A stretch of 6,131 nucleotides of DNA. It comes from Flavobacteriales bacterium. Lineage in GTDB: Bacteria > Bacteroidota > Bacteroidia > NORP154. Below, one piece after another: positions 1-6,131 of this stretch. The stretch lies in assembly GCA_012965625.1 (NCBI GenBank), contig DTSC01000390.1:1319-7449 (forward strand), read 5' to 3'. The position numbers and the translations under genes are program-made. The first letter of the stretch is position 1, and every line of letters starts with the position of its first letter. The notes below the pieces were generated by a model, which saw only the letters and a program-made list of their open reading frames with translations, was not told where the DNA came from and did not search any database.

Positions 1-2324
1 CTAAGTTGAACACTTGCCTGATTGTCTGTACTGCCAGGAAGAGCCACTGTAATGTCCTGCCATGCAAAAGCTGGCACCATCGTGTAGATTACATTCCATC
101 CACCGCTATTAACATTGAGCTCAACAGTACTTGGTAGCTGGCCATAATTACCATCGTCCCAAGCTGAGAACTTGAAGGCAACTCCAGACAAGCCTGTAAA
201 GTCAATTACTGGCAATGTAAGGTAATCTGCAGATTTATCACAATTAAGATTGTCGTCATTTGTCATGGCAAATATTCCGTGAGGAACTACTGGCCAATAT
301 CCGGCTATATTAGCAGCCGTAGCGTCTCCGGTATAAAACCCACTATCAGGCCCACAAAGAGTAGTGCCCGTGAAACCACCAGGAAGGTCTGGGGTCGTCA
401 CACTCTGAAAATTCTCAGAAAAATGGACTATTGCAGGCGCTCCAACAAGATCACCGCCAGTAGCACCGCCTACAACAGACCCATTGCCTAGACCATTACA
501 TGTAATGTCGGAAACAACAGGAACAACTTGTAAAACATCGGGTTCTGTAACATCCGCAGCAATTGAATAAATGCACCCCATTGAATCGGTAATGGTTACA
601 GTATATACACCTGGTGTTAATCCAGAAATGTCTGCAGAGGTAGCACCGCCAGGAGACCAAAGGTAAGTATATGACCCTGTTCCGCCGGAAGGCACGATAC
701 CCGAAACTGCTCCGTTAGAACCGCCATTACAACTAATGGTAGTAATCGATGGTACAGTTGATGTAAGGTTACATGCTAGTGACGATTTAACATTTGCCCT
801 GACATTAGGGGTTTCAGCAATGGAATAATAACCTCCTGAATGAAATAAGAAGGAAGTACCATAAGGCTTGGGAATATTTGAACAATAAATTACCATATTA
901 TCGTCCGTTCCAGAAAACTCATTTACTGCAACAACCCTTGAACTTATTGCAGGTACAGCTAAGGGCGAACTTAGGCTCATGGTTACCCAGTTACCCGTAT
1001 CAGAAGTTGTTACTGTATAATAACCCGTTGTACCAAGTACAGTAGCAATATCATTATCATAAACCGTTCCTTGAATCACCGTACCAACCACAATACTTCC
1101 GCCAAGCTGAACAGATATTGATGTTATTGTATCGGCATTAACAAAATCATACCAATTCCCAAAGCCATAAGGCTGTGATGCTCCGTATGACGCTGCTGTC
1201 AGCTGATATTGTGTTCCTCCAAAATCTCTTGCAAAAACAGTGTCAGTTACATCAAAAAAGTGTGATACTGTATTATTAGAAAGATCAACATCTGTAGAAT
1301 CAAGGCTAACGTCCATATTAACCGAATAGCTTCCTATGTTGTTTGTAAAGAATCCATTAGCACAGAACAATAATGTTGAATCCACACAACCATTAATAGT
1401 GTCTGAAGCGCTAGACTCCTTATATACATCGTTTGCACCATCATTTACAGTAACATTTAACATAACACCTGTCTCTGTTCCGGGTCTGTTGTTTTTAACT
1501 TCTATGGCATATTGTGCAGTGTCAAATTGATTAGCGGGAATCATTGAAAAATGAGGAGCTAACCATGGGTCAAGGTAATAATCAAATTCCACAGAAAGTT
1601 CATGAGAAACTGCAGCCTCCCTAATAAGAATATCATCAACCATCCAGAAATAATGGCTGGCATCCTGTTGATGCCATCTCAAATATACAGTTGACTGATT
1701 TCCAGCAATACAGCTAATGTCTACTATTGCAATTTGAGGATCGGTAGACCCCCCATTAACCGCAACACCTCCCTTGGTATCAAACTCTGTCCAATTCACA
1801 TTATCATTACTTACATATAAGCTAAGGCGATCATCTCCCCCACAGCAATATCTAAATTTCTGCTGAAACTCCACTTCAACAGCAGGAAACCCTGTCAGGT
1901 CTATCGCATCTGTTTGGAAATAAGCATCCATGTCAACAAATGGCGCTGTTGCATTATAGGAATCACCAAACAGTAGCATATAATTTCCACCAGAGGAAGA
2001 AGCGATTCCGGTGGTGTTTGTATATGTGGCTGTAATATTAGCAGCATTTGAGATAACCCAATCATAATTGCTTCCCGTATTATCTAAAAAAGTCCATCCT
2101 GAAGGAAAGCCACCAGTAAAATCTTCATAAAACAAAGTATCACCTATAGCCTTTTTGGCATAGGCAAAAGTTGAATTCGTTACTTGTTTTCCATTAGTCT
2201 TTACCGTGTTATCCTGGGAAAGGAGTCCCTTCATTGTAACTTTATCAGAGACTGGGAATTTTGTTTGGGCAAAAGCAAAAGTACATAGTGTTACGATTGC
2301 TGCTAATAGTGTAATTTTTTTCAT
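1..2324 (-). CDS. Large modular secreted/surface protein (T9SS-cargo type), N-terminal 774 codons, C-terminus outside window
   Basis: The frame is open from the ATG at 2324-2322 to the left edge with no stop, so the C-terminus is missing. Residues 1-19 form a Sec signal peptide (MKKITLLAAIVTLCTFAFA, then Gln20). Residues ~62-235 resemble a choice-of-anchor-J/MAM-like beta-sandwich: it opens with LFYEDF and PSGW, has FRYCCGGDDRLSLYVS in the middle and closes with FWMVDDILI. Residues ~240-360 look like a CARDB/Ig-like domain ending in DLSNN and VTDTVFARDFG. Residues ~365-515 are another beta-rich stretch. Residues ~526-596 are an SprB-type repeat (SCNGGSNGAV, GGTGSYTYLWSPGG, PGVYTVTITDSMGC). 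Residues ~605-624 begin a second such repeat, which breaks off into another choice-of-anchor-J-like module (~634-774). These modules are typical of Bacteroidota proteins exported by the type IX system, which carry a C-terminal sorting domain; that part cannot be seen here. An adhesive or matrix role is inference; no catalytic motif was recognised. It lies 36 bp after a small secreted-protein gene, probably in the same operon. The start is fixed by the signal peptide; the leader is A/T-rich without a Shine-Dalgarno. Confidence 0.88.
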   Translation of the reverse strand, partial: MKKITLLAAIVTLCTFAFAQTKFPVSDKVTMKGLLSQDNTVKTNGKQVTNSTFAYAKKAIGDTLFYEDFTGGFPSGWTFLDNTGSNYDWVISNAANITATYTNTTGIASSSGGNYMLLFGDSYNATAPFVDMDAYFQTDAIDLTGFPAVEVEFQQKFRYCCGGDDRLSLYVSNDNVNWTEFDTKGGVAVNGGSTDPQIAIVDISCIAGNQSTVYLRWHQQDASHYFWMVDDILIREAAVSHELSVEFDYYLDPWLAPHFSMIPANQFDTAQYAIEVKNNRPGTETGVMLNVTVNDGANDVYKESSASDTINGCVDSTLLFCANGFFTNNIGSYSVNMDVSLDSTDVDLSNNTVSHFFDVTDTVFARDFGGTQYQLTAASYGASQPYGFGNWYDFVNADTITSISVQLGGSIVVGTVIQGTVYDNDIATVLGTTGYYTVTTSDTGNWVTMSLSSPLAVPAISSRVVAVNEFSGTDDNMVIYCSNIPKPYGTSFLFHSGGYYSIAETPNVRANVKSSLACNLTSTVPSITTISCNGGSNGAVSGIVPSGGTGSYTYLWSPGGATSADISGLTPGVYTVTITDSMGCIYSIAADVTEPDVLQVVPVVSDITCNGLGNGSVVGGATGGDLVGAPAIVHFSENFQSVTTPDLPGGFTGTTLCGPDSGFYTGDATAANIAGYWPVVPHGIFAMTNDDNLNCDKSADYLTLPVIDFTGLSGVAFKFSAWDDGNYGQLPSTVELNVNSGGWNVIYTMVPAFAWQDITVALPGSTDNQASVQL
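453..512 (-). other. Truncated second SprB-type repeat, interrupted by the next domain
   Basis: Residues ~605-624 (SDITCNGLGNGSVVGGATGG, starting at 605) reproduce the first third of the SprB repeat. The expected SYTYLWS strand is then replaced by DLVGAPAIVHFSENF, the opening of a choice-of-anchor-J-like module. The reading frame stays open, so this is not a frameshift. The rest of the repeat may resume beyond the window (nested domain) or be absent (module junction). Confidence 0.6.
537..749 (-). other. SprB-type repeat domain within the large secreted protein
   Basis: Residues ~526-596 of the large protein follow the SprB repeat pattern: an ISCNGGSNGAV opening, a central GGTG-SYTYLWS strand, a GLTPGVYTVTITD strand, then a GC dipeptide. 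The repeat is named after SprB, the gliding-motility adhesin of Flavobacterium johnsoniae, but it occurs in many Bacteroidota surface proteins and does not by itself prove gliding. Two Cys residues (532 and 584) sit at the usual conserved positions. Identification is from pattern recall, not a profile search. Confidence 0.8.
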
Positions 2325-2360
2325 CTTAATAATGGTTTATTTATTTGCTAATAATGAAAT

Positions 2361-2642
2361 TTACTTGTTGTTTTCTTGATTTATTTTCTTTTTTACTGGA
2401 ACGGCGTGCATCTCAGCTTTTCGAGGTGTCGTATTTGCATCTTTCCTTTTAGGTGTTTGCATATTTTCAACCACAATTCCCGTTTTGGCGTTTCCAGCAG
2501 ATTTTATTGATTGAGTTTTAGGCATTCTCTGGGGTTCAACCTTGATTTGAACCAATTCTGTACTGGCATTTTTTGGCTTATCCTGAGAAAAAGCCACAAC
2601 AAAACTCAGTGTTGATAATAAAAATAGTAGTCCTTTTTTCAT
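2361..2642 (-). CDS. Small basic secreted protein of unknown function (93 aa)
   Basis: I do not recognise a family. Residues 1-19 form a clear Sec signal peptide: MKKG, then a Leu/Phe/Val-rich core ending in VAFS before Gln20-Asp21. There is no lipobox cysteine. The mature ~73 residues have no Cys, Trp, Tyr or Phe. They carry about 13 Lys and 3 Arg against 7 acidic residues and several Pro, so the protein is strongly basic and probably disordered; the tail contains KKK (84-86). It should be exported to the periplasm or beyond. The gene has a promoter-like sequence upstream (2711-2741) and an AAGGA 9 bases before the ATG. The large secreted-protein gene starts 36 bp after its stop, which suggests co-transcription and perhaps a shared surface role (inference). 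The signal peptide, start context and promoter make it a real gene, although its simple composition limits any homology claim. Confidence 0.75.
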   Translation of the reverse strand: MKKGLLFLLSTLSFVVAFSQDKPKNASTELVQIKVEPQRMPKTQSIKSAGNAKTGIVVENMQTPKRKDANTTPRKAEMHAVPVKKKINQENNK

Positions 2643-2651
2643 ATTTTTTCG

Positions 2652-2656
2652 TCCTT
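2652..2656 (-). promoter_or_regulatory. Possible ribosome binding site of the 93-aa gene
   Basis: On the minus strand AAGGA lies 9 bases before the ATG at 2642, followed by an A-rich spacer. Shine-Dalgarno sequences are often absent in Bacteroidota, so this may be fortuitous. Of the starts in the window it is the clearest match. Confidence 0.35.
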
Positions 2657-2710
2657 GTTTTTTGGGCCAACAACCTGATATAATGGCTTTTCCGGCTTTG
2701 CTAGGGGATG

Positions 2711-2741
2711 CAAATATAAACTTTTATTAAAAATCAACAAA
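2711..2741 (-). promoter_or_regulatory. Bacteroidota-type promoter for the 93-aa / large secreted protein operon
   Basis: Read on the minus strand, TTTG (2741-2738) is followed by exactly 19 bases and then TATATTTG (2718-2711). This matches the Bacteroidota housekeeping sigma pattern of a -33 TTTG and a -7 TAnnTTTG. Transcription would start near 2705, giving a leader of about 60 bases before the ATG at 2642. The next gene is only 36 bp after the small gene and shows no separate good match, so this promoter probably serves both. Confidence 0.7.
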
Positions 2742-2828
2742 AAAATTACATTTATTGATCTTTTTGCCTTCCCAAATTTTACAGCTCTATTCGAAAGGAG
2801 GGTCGGTAACGTAATATCAAAGACGATA

Positions 2829-2854
2829 GAAATTGGAGCAAGGTTGCCAATTCC
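2829..2854 (-). terminator. Weak hairpin just downstream of gcvP
   Basis: In the minus-strand RNA, GGAATTGG (2854-2847) can pair with CCAATTTC (2836-2829) across a 10-base loop, giving 8 pairs with one G-U. It starts 6 bases after the gcvP stop, where a transcript end is expected. No U-run follows, so it is not a standard intrinsic terminator. It may only stabilise the 3' end or be chance. Confidence 0.3.
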
Positions 2855-2860
2855 CTTAAT

Positions 2861-5734
2861 TTAAGAAGGCTGGGAATTTTCAACATATGATTCTGGTAAG
2901 GGACAAGCACAAATAAGGTTTCTGTCGCCATAAGCATTATCCACTCTGCATACAGGTGGCCAGTATTTAAAGGCGTTGCCAAAACCTATTGGAAATCCTG
3001 CTTTGCTCCGAGGATATGAATGCACCCAATTATCTGATGTTATTTCATGAGAAGAATGTGGCGCATTCTTTAAAACATTGTCCTTTTGATCATAAATTCC
3101 AATTTCAACTTCTTCAATTTCTTTTCGAATATTAATCATTGCATCACAAAACCTGTCCATCTCCCGCAAAGATTCGCTTTCTGTTGGTTCTATCATCAAG
3201 GTTCCTGCTACAGGAAATGAAACAGTGGGTGCATGAAAACCATAGTCAATCAATCGTTTTGCAATATCTTCAACTTCAATTTCCGCAGTTTTTTTAAATC
3301 TTCTGCAATCGACAATCATCTCATGTGCAACACGATTGTTTTTCCCTTTATAAAGTATTGGATAATGCGGCTCCAGCTTCTCTTTTATGTAATTGGCATT
3401 TAAAATAGCATATTTAGTAGCCTCTATTATACCTTTGTCCCCTAACATTTTAATATATCCAAAGGAAATTAAAAGGATCAAACTGCTTCCCCAGGGTCCT
3501 TGAGAAATTGAGTGTATTGCATTTTCTCCGCCAACTTCAACTTGTGAATGACCTGGCAAAAATGGTGCTAAGTGAGCTCCAACTGCAATGGGACCCATGC
3601 CTGGGCCTCCACCTCCATGTGGTATCGCAAAAGTCTTGTGTAAATTTAAGTGACAGACATCAGCACCTATAATCGCCGGATTTGTCAGGCCAATTTGCGC
3701 ATTGAGATTGGCACCATCCATATATACCTGCCCACCATTCTTATGTATTATTTTGTTAATCTCTATGATCCCTTCTTCAAAAACACCATGGGTAGAAGGA
3801 TAGGTGACCATTAAACCACATAATTCATTGCCGTATTCTTCTGCTTTTTCTTTTAAGTTTTCAATATTGATATTGCCATTATCATCACATTTTACAATAA
3901 CGACTTTTAATCCCGCCATTATTGCACTTGCCGGATTAGTCCCATGGGCAGATGATGGTATTAATACAATATTGCGCTGAGGCTGACCTAAACTATCCTG
4001 ATAAGCTTTAATAACCATCAGCCCAGCATATTCTCCTTGTGCACCTGAATTAGGTTGCAGGGAAACAGCATCAAATCCCGTAATTGCACAGAGCATTGCC
4101 TCCAATTCTGCTATCAATTCCATATACCCAGCTACCTGGTCTTTCGGAGCATAGGGATGTATACTAGCAAACTCTGGCCATGTTAAAGGAAGCAGTTCAG
4201 AGGCTGCATTCAACTTCATAGTACAAGATCCTAAAGGAATCATAGAATGGGTTAGGGAAAGGTCTTTGTTTTCAAGAGTCTTTAGATAGCGCATCATCTC
4301 GGTTTCACTGTGATAGGAACTAAAAACCGGATGATTCATAAATGAAGATGTCCTATGTAATTCAGGATGAATATTGCTTGATTTAACTTCAGGAATCTGT
4401 ACTTCTTTGTTCTCATTAAATACAGCTAAAATATCTTGGATGTCCTCATGTTTTGTTGTTTCATCAACACTGATTCCTATCTGACAATCATCTAAATACC
4501 TGAAGTTCATCCCCAAAGCCAAGGCATTATTTCTGATGTTTTCGCTCTCTTTTTCACTCTTCAATTTAATGCGCAAGGTGTCGAAAAAATATTCATTTAA
4601 TTGATTATACCCAAGCTCTATTAAGCCATTATTCAGCTTTGAAGCCTTGGCAAACACCTCATTGGCAATGCTTTTTAACCCTGCTGGGCCATGATAAACT
4701 GCGTACATTCCTGCCATTACGGCAAGTAAGACTTGAGATGTGCAAATATTCGAAGTGGCTTTGTCGCGTTTAATGTGCTGCTCTCTGGTCTGTAAAGCCA
4801 TCCTATAAGCTAAGTTGCCCTTAATGTCTTGAGAAGCACCTATAATCCGGCCAGGCACACTCCTCTTATATTCCTCTTTGGTAGCAAAATATGCAGCGTG
4901 GGGGCCTCCAAACCCTAGCGGAACACCAAACCTTTGAGTTGTCCCAACCACTACATCTGCGCCCCATTCTCCAGGGGGCTTTAACAAAGTGAGGCTTAAA
5001 AGATCCGCTACAACGGCCAATTTTATATTGTTTTCTTTCGCAGTTTCAGCAAACTCTAAATAATTTTGAATCTCTCCATTTGCATCAGGGTATTGCAATA
5101 ATGCGCCAAAATATTCTTCAGAAAAGGCAAAAGAAGAGCTGTCAGCGATTGTCAATTCAATGCCTAATGGAGAAGACCTGGTTTTTAGCAGTTCAATTGT
5201 TTGCGGGAAACAATTTTTTGAAACGAAAAATTTGGAAACATTGTTTTTCACAGATGCTCTGCTTCTGAGGTTATATAACATTATCATCGCTTCAGCAGCT
5301 GCCGTAGCTTCATCTAACAAAGATGCATTTGCCAATTCCATGCCCGTAAGATCAATTACTGCTGTTTGGAAATTAATCAGTGCCTCGAGTCTTCCTTGTG
5401 ATATTTCTGATTGATATGGAGTATAGGCTGTATACCACCCTGGGTTTTCCAAAATGTTTCTTTGGATAACTGAAGGAGTTATGGTATTGTAATAGCCGAG
5501 CCCTATAAAAGACCGTAATACTTGATTTTTTTGGGCGATTGTTCGTAATTGTGTCAAATAATCAAACTCACTTAAGGCAGTCGAAATATTGAGATTGCCT
5601 TTAAGTCGAATTTTGTCAGGCAAAGTCTCGTCCATCAATTGATCTATTGAAGATATTCCAATTTGATCAAATATTGGAGTCAAATCCTCTTGTTCTATAC
5701 CTATATGCCTGTTTAAAAATTTTAACTCCACCAT
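2861..5734 (-). CDS. gcvP: Glycine dehydrogenase (decarboxylating), P-protein of the glycine cleavage system
   Basis: This cytoplasmic PLP enzyme decarboxylates glycine and passes the aminomethyl group to the lipoyl arm of GcvH. GcvT and Lpd complete the conversion to methylene-tetrahydrofolate, NH3, CO2 and NADH. At 957 residues it is a complete single-chain P-protein (family ~950). The N-terminal half (~8-440) has RHIG near the start, GLGYYNT, ENPGWYTAYTPYQ (96-108), LLDEATAAAEAM and RFGVPLGFGGPHAAYF. The catalytic half (~470-957) has MIPLGSCTMKLNAA (498-511), QPNSGAQGEYAG, SSAHGTNPASA (594-604), YPSTHGVFEE, YMDGANLNAQ with Asp673 expected to contact the PLP ring nitrogen, and HLNLHKTF with Lys700 as the Schiff-base lysine. 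The glycine-rich HGGGGPGMGPI follows. The C-terminus keeps FHAPTVSFPVAGTLMIEPTESES and YGDRNLICAC. The regions I could compare agree closely with E. coli GcvP as I recall it, and no key motif is missing. gcvT, gcvH and lpd are not adjacent. The ATG at 5734 fits the usual N-terminus. Confidence 0.98.
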   Translation of the reverse strand: MVELKFLNRHIGIEQEDLTPIFDQIGISSIDQLMDETLPDKIRLKGNLNISTALSEFDYLTQLRTIAQKNQVLRSFIGLGYYNTITPSVIQRNILENPGWYTAYTPYQSEISQGRLEALINFQTAVIDLTGMELANASLLDEATAAAEAMIMLYNLRSRASVKNNVSKFFVSKNCFPQTIELLKTRSSPLGIELTIADSSSFAFSEEYFGALLQYPDANGEIQNYLEFAETAKENNIKLAVVADLLSLTLLKPPGEWGADVVVGTTQRFGVPLGFGGPHAAYFATKEEYKRSVPGRIIGASQDIKGNLAYRMALQTREQHIKRDKATSNICTSQVLLAVMAGMYAVYHGPAGLKSIANEVFAKASKLNNGLIELGYNQLNEYFFDTLRIKLKSEKESENIRNNALALGMNFRYLDDCQIGISVDETTKHEDIQDILAVFNENKEVQIPEVKSSNIHPELHRTSSFMNHPVFSSYHSETEMMRYLKTLENKDLSLTHSMIPLGSCTMKLNAASELLPLTWPEFASIHPYAPKDQVAGYMELIAELEAMLCAITGFDAVSLQPNSGAQGEYAGLMVIKAYQDSLGQPQRNIVLIPSSAHGTNPASAIMAGLKVVIVKCDDNGNINIENLKEKAEEYGNELCGLMVTYPSTHGVFEEGIIEINKIIHKNGGQVYMDGANLNAQIGLTNPAIIGADVCHLNLHKTFAIPHGGGGPGMGPIAVGAHLAPFLPGHSQVEVGGENAIHSISQGPWGSSLILLISFGYIKMLGDKGIIEATKYAILNANYIKEKLEPHYPILYKGKNNRVAHEMIVDCRRFKKTAEIEVEDIAKRLIDYGFHAPTVSFPVAGTLMIEPTESESLREMDRFCDAMINIRKEIEEVEIGIYDQKDNVLKNAPHSSHEITSDNWVHSYPRSKAGFPIGFGNAFKYWPPVCRVDNAYGDRNLICACPLPESYVENSQPS

Positions 5735-5751
5735 GTAATTATTTAGGCCTG

Positions 5752-5785
5752 CAAAGTTAGTATAATAATGACATTATAATTCAAA
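5752..5785 (-). promoter_or_regulatory. Candidate gcvP promoter with very short leader
   Basis: On the minus strand TAACTTTG (5759-5752) matches the TAnnTTTG -7 element. A TTTG (5785-5782) lies 22 bases further upstream, slightly longer than the usual ~19-21. Transcription would start roughly 10 bases before the gcvP ATG, leaving no room for a glycine riboswitch or other leader structure. Any control would then have to act at initiation. Confidence 0.5.
5765..5777. promoter_or_regulatory. 13-bp palindrome in the gcvP promoter spacer (possible operator)
   Basis: ATAATG-A-CATTAT is a perfect 6-bp inverted repeat around one central base. After one mismatch, two further outer pairs match. It sits between the putative -33 and -7 elements of gcvP, where a bound regulator would block the polymerase. 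In AT-rich DNA such palindromes also arise by chance, and no regulator is identified. Confidence 0.3.
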
Positions 5786-5864
5786 GGAAATTAACAATCA
5801 ACACAGCATTAAAAATTGTTTCATTAATATTATTTATAACAATAGGACAGAAAAAATAAATCCA

Positions 5865-5872
5865 TAATTTTG
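5865..5872 (+). promoter_or_regulatory. Candidate -7 element for the rightward secreted-protein gene
   Basis: TAATTTTG matches TAnnTTTG on the plus strand, 18 bases before the ATG at 5891, again implying a very short leader. No TTTG or TTG is found about 19 bases upstream, where the sequence is ATAG, so only half of the promoter pattern is present. Confidence 0.35.
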
Positions 5873-5890
5873 CAACAAACTCAATAAGCA

Positions 5891-6131
5891 ATGAAGATTC
5901 TAAACAAATTCCTTTTCCTGTCATTTATTATATTTAACACTTGCGCTAACGCTCAAGACAAATTGCTTTTTTTTTCCGGAAAGGTCCTTGAAGGCAAGGT
6001 GGTAGAAGTAGACTCTCTAGACATTAAGTTTGAGAGAAAGGGGAAAAAGAAAACCAAAAAAATGTTTGTTGGCAAGGACAGAATATTTGCCATTCAATAT
6101 GGAAATGGCAAGACTGAAATACTGTATGAAC
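5891..6131 (+). CDS. Small secreted protein of unknown function, N-terminal 80 codons (runs off right edge)
   Basis: The frame is open from the ATG at 5891 to the window end. Residues 1-21 form a Sec signal peptide with a Phe/Leu/Ile core ending CANA before Gln22. A cysteine at 18 is not in a good lipobox (FNTC), so signal peptidase I cleavage is more likely than a lipoprotein. The mature part starts DKLLFFSGKVLEGKVVEVDS and continues with alternating beta-like strands (LDIKFERK, DRIFAIQYGNGKTEILYE) around a Lys-rich turn at ~50-57. This resembles short Bacteroidota proteins with an 'I.l.nG..l.GkV.ev' beta-barrel-like start and a later 'I..I.Y.nG' strand, but that is recall of a pattern, not a named family, and gives no function. 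A run of nine T (5967-5975) encodes Leu-Phe-Phe-Ser in frame. The gene is divergent from gcvP with 156 bp between starts. Confidence 0.75.
   Translation, partial: MKILNKFLFLSFIIFNTCANAQDKLLFFSGKVLEGKVVEVDSLDIKFERKGKKKTKKMFVGKDRIFAIQYGNGKTEILYE

Larger units (their letters stand above)
2643..2860. other. Intergenic region between gcvP and the small secreted-protein gene
   Basis: This 218-bp gap holds no supported gene. It contains the weak post-gcvP hairpin (2829-2854), the promoter at 2711-2741 and a ~60-base leader. The AT-rich middle (2729-2765) can also form a weak A/T stem. A separate promoter in the gap implies that the downstream pair is not dependent on gcvP transcription. Confidence 0.6.

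Noticed and set aside
279..491. Plus-strand open frame of 70 codons
   Set aside because: It is antisense to the large secreted-protein frame, which has clear domain motifs here; its translation is Ser/Arg/Thr-rich and featureless.
1336..1530. Plus-strand open frame of 64 codons
   Set aside because: It is antisense to the CARDB/Ig-like part of the large secreted protein and has no signals of its own.
2729..2765. AAAAATCAA ... TTGATCTTTTT inverted repeat as a bidirectional terminator
   Set aside because: The stem is only A/T-rich with a bulge and a 17-base loop, and it overlaps the -33 element of a much better promoter match; more likely AT-rich background.
2779..2982. Open frame of 67 codons on the minus strand overlapping the gcvP 3' end
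   Set aside because: Two thirds of it lies in another frame of gcvP codons; it has no start context or recognisable protein features.
5080..5414. Two overlapping plus-strand open frames
   Set aside because: Both are antisense to well-conserved gcvP N-terminal codons.
5735..5890. Glycine riboswitch upstream of gcvP
   Set aside because: The candidate promoter leaves a leader of about 10 bases, and no tandem aptamer-like structure is visible in this AT-rich 156 bp.
1..6131. Mobile element, CRISPR array, tRNA or toxin-antitoxin pair
   Set aside because: No terminal inverted repeats, transposase motifs, regularly spaced direct repeats, cloverleaf or paired short genes were seen on either strand.

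Overview
The window looks like chromosomal DNA of a member of the Bacteroidota. Four things point there: AT-rich sequence with promoter elements of the TTTG / TAnnTTTG type; mostly non-Shine-Dalgarno starts; signal peptides that place Gln right after the expected cleavage site (AFA|Q, ANA|Q); and a large secreted protein built from choice-of-anchor-J-like modules and an SprB-type repeat, both typical of type IX secretion (T9SS) cargo. The SprB repeat suggests a Flavobacteriia or Cytophagia relative, but the exact lineage cannot be read from 6 kb.

Layout from left to right. Positions 1-2324 (minus strand) hold the first 774 codons of a large modular surface or secreted protein whose C-terminus lies outside the window. 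Positions 2361-2642 (minus) hold a 93-residue, strongly basic, probably disordered secreted protein. Only 36 bp separate the two genes, with no visible terminator, so they probably form one transcription unit read from the strong promoter-like sequence at 2711-2741. Positions 2643-2860 are intergenic and hold that promoter plus a weak hairpin just after gcvP. Positions 2861-5734 (minus) encode a complete 957-residue glycine dehydrogenase (decarboxylating), GcvP, the P-protein of the glycine cleavage system. Positions 5735-5890 form a divergent intergenic region with a promoter candidate for each direction and a 13-bp palindrome inside the gcvP promoter spacer. From 5891 to the right edge (plus strand) runs the N-terminal 80 codons of a small secreted protein of unknown function.

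Functionally this is a housekeeping one-carbon/glycine gene flanked by genes for exported proteins. Nothing ties gcvP to its neighbours: gcvT, gcvH and lpd are not present, and the secreted genes have their own promoter candidates. I found no mobile element, CRISPR array, tRNA or rRNA. I see no convincing new multi-gene system. The parts most worth a second look are the small basic protein paired with the adhesin-like protein, the interrupted SprB repeat in that protein, and the palindrome in the gcvP promoter.
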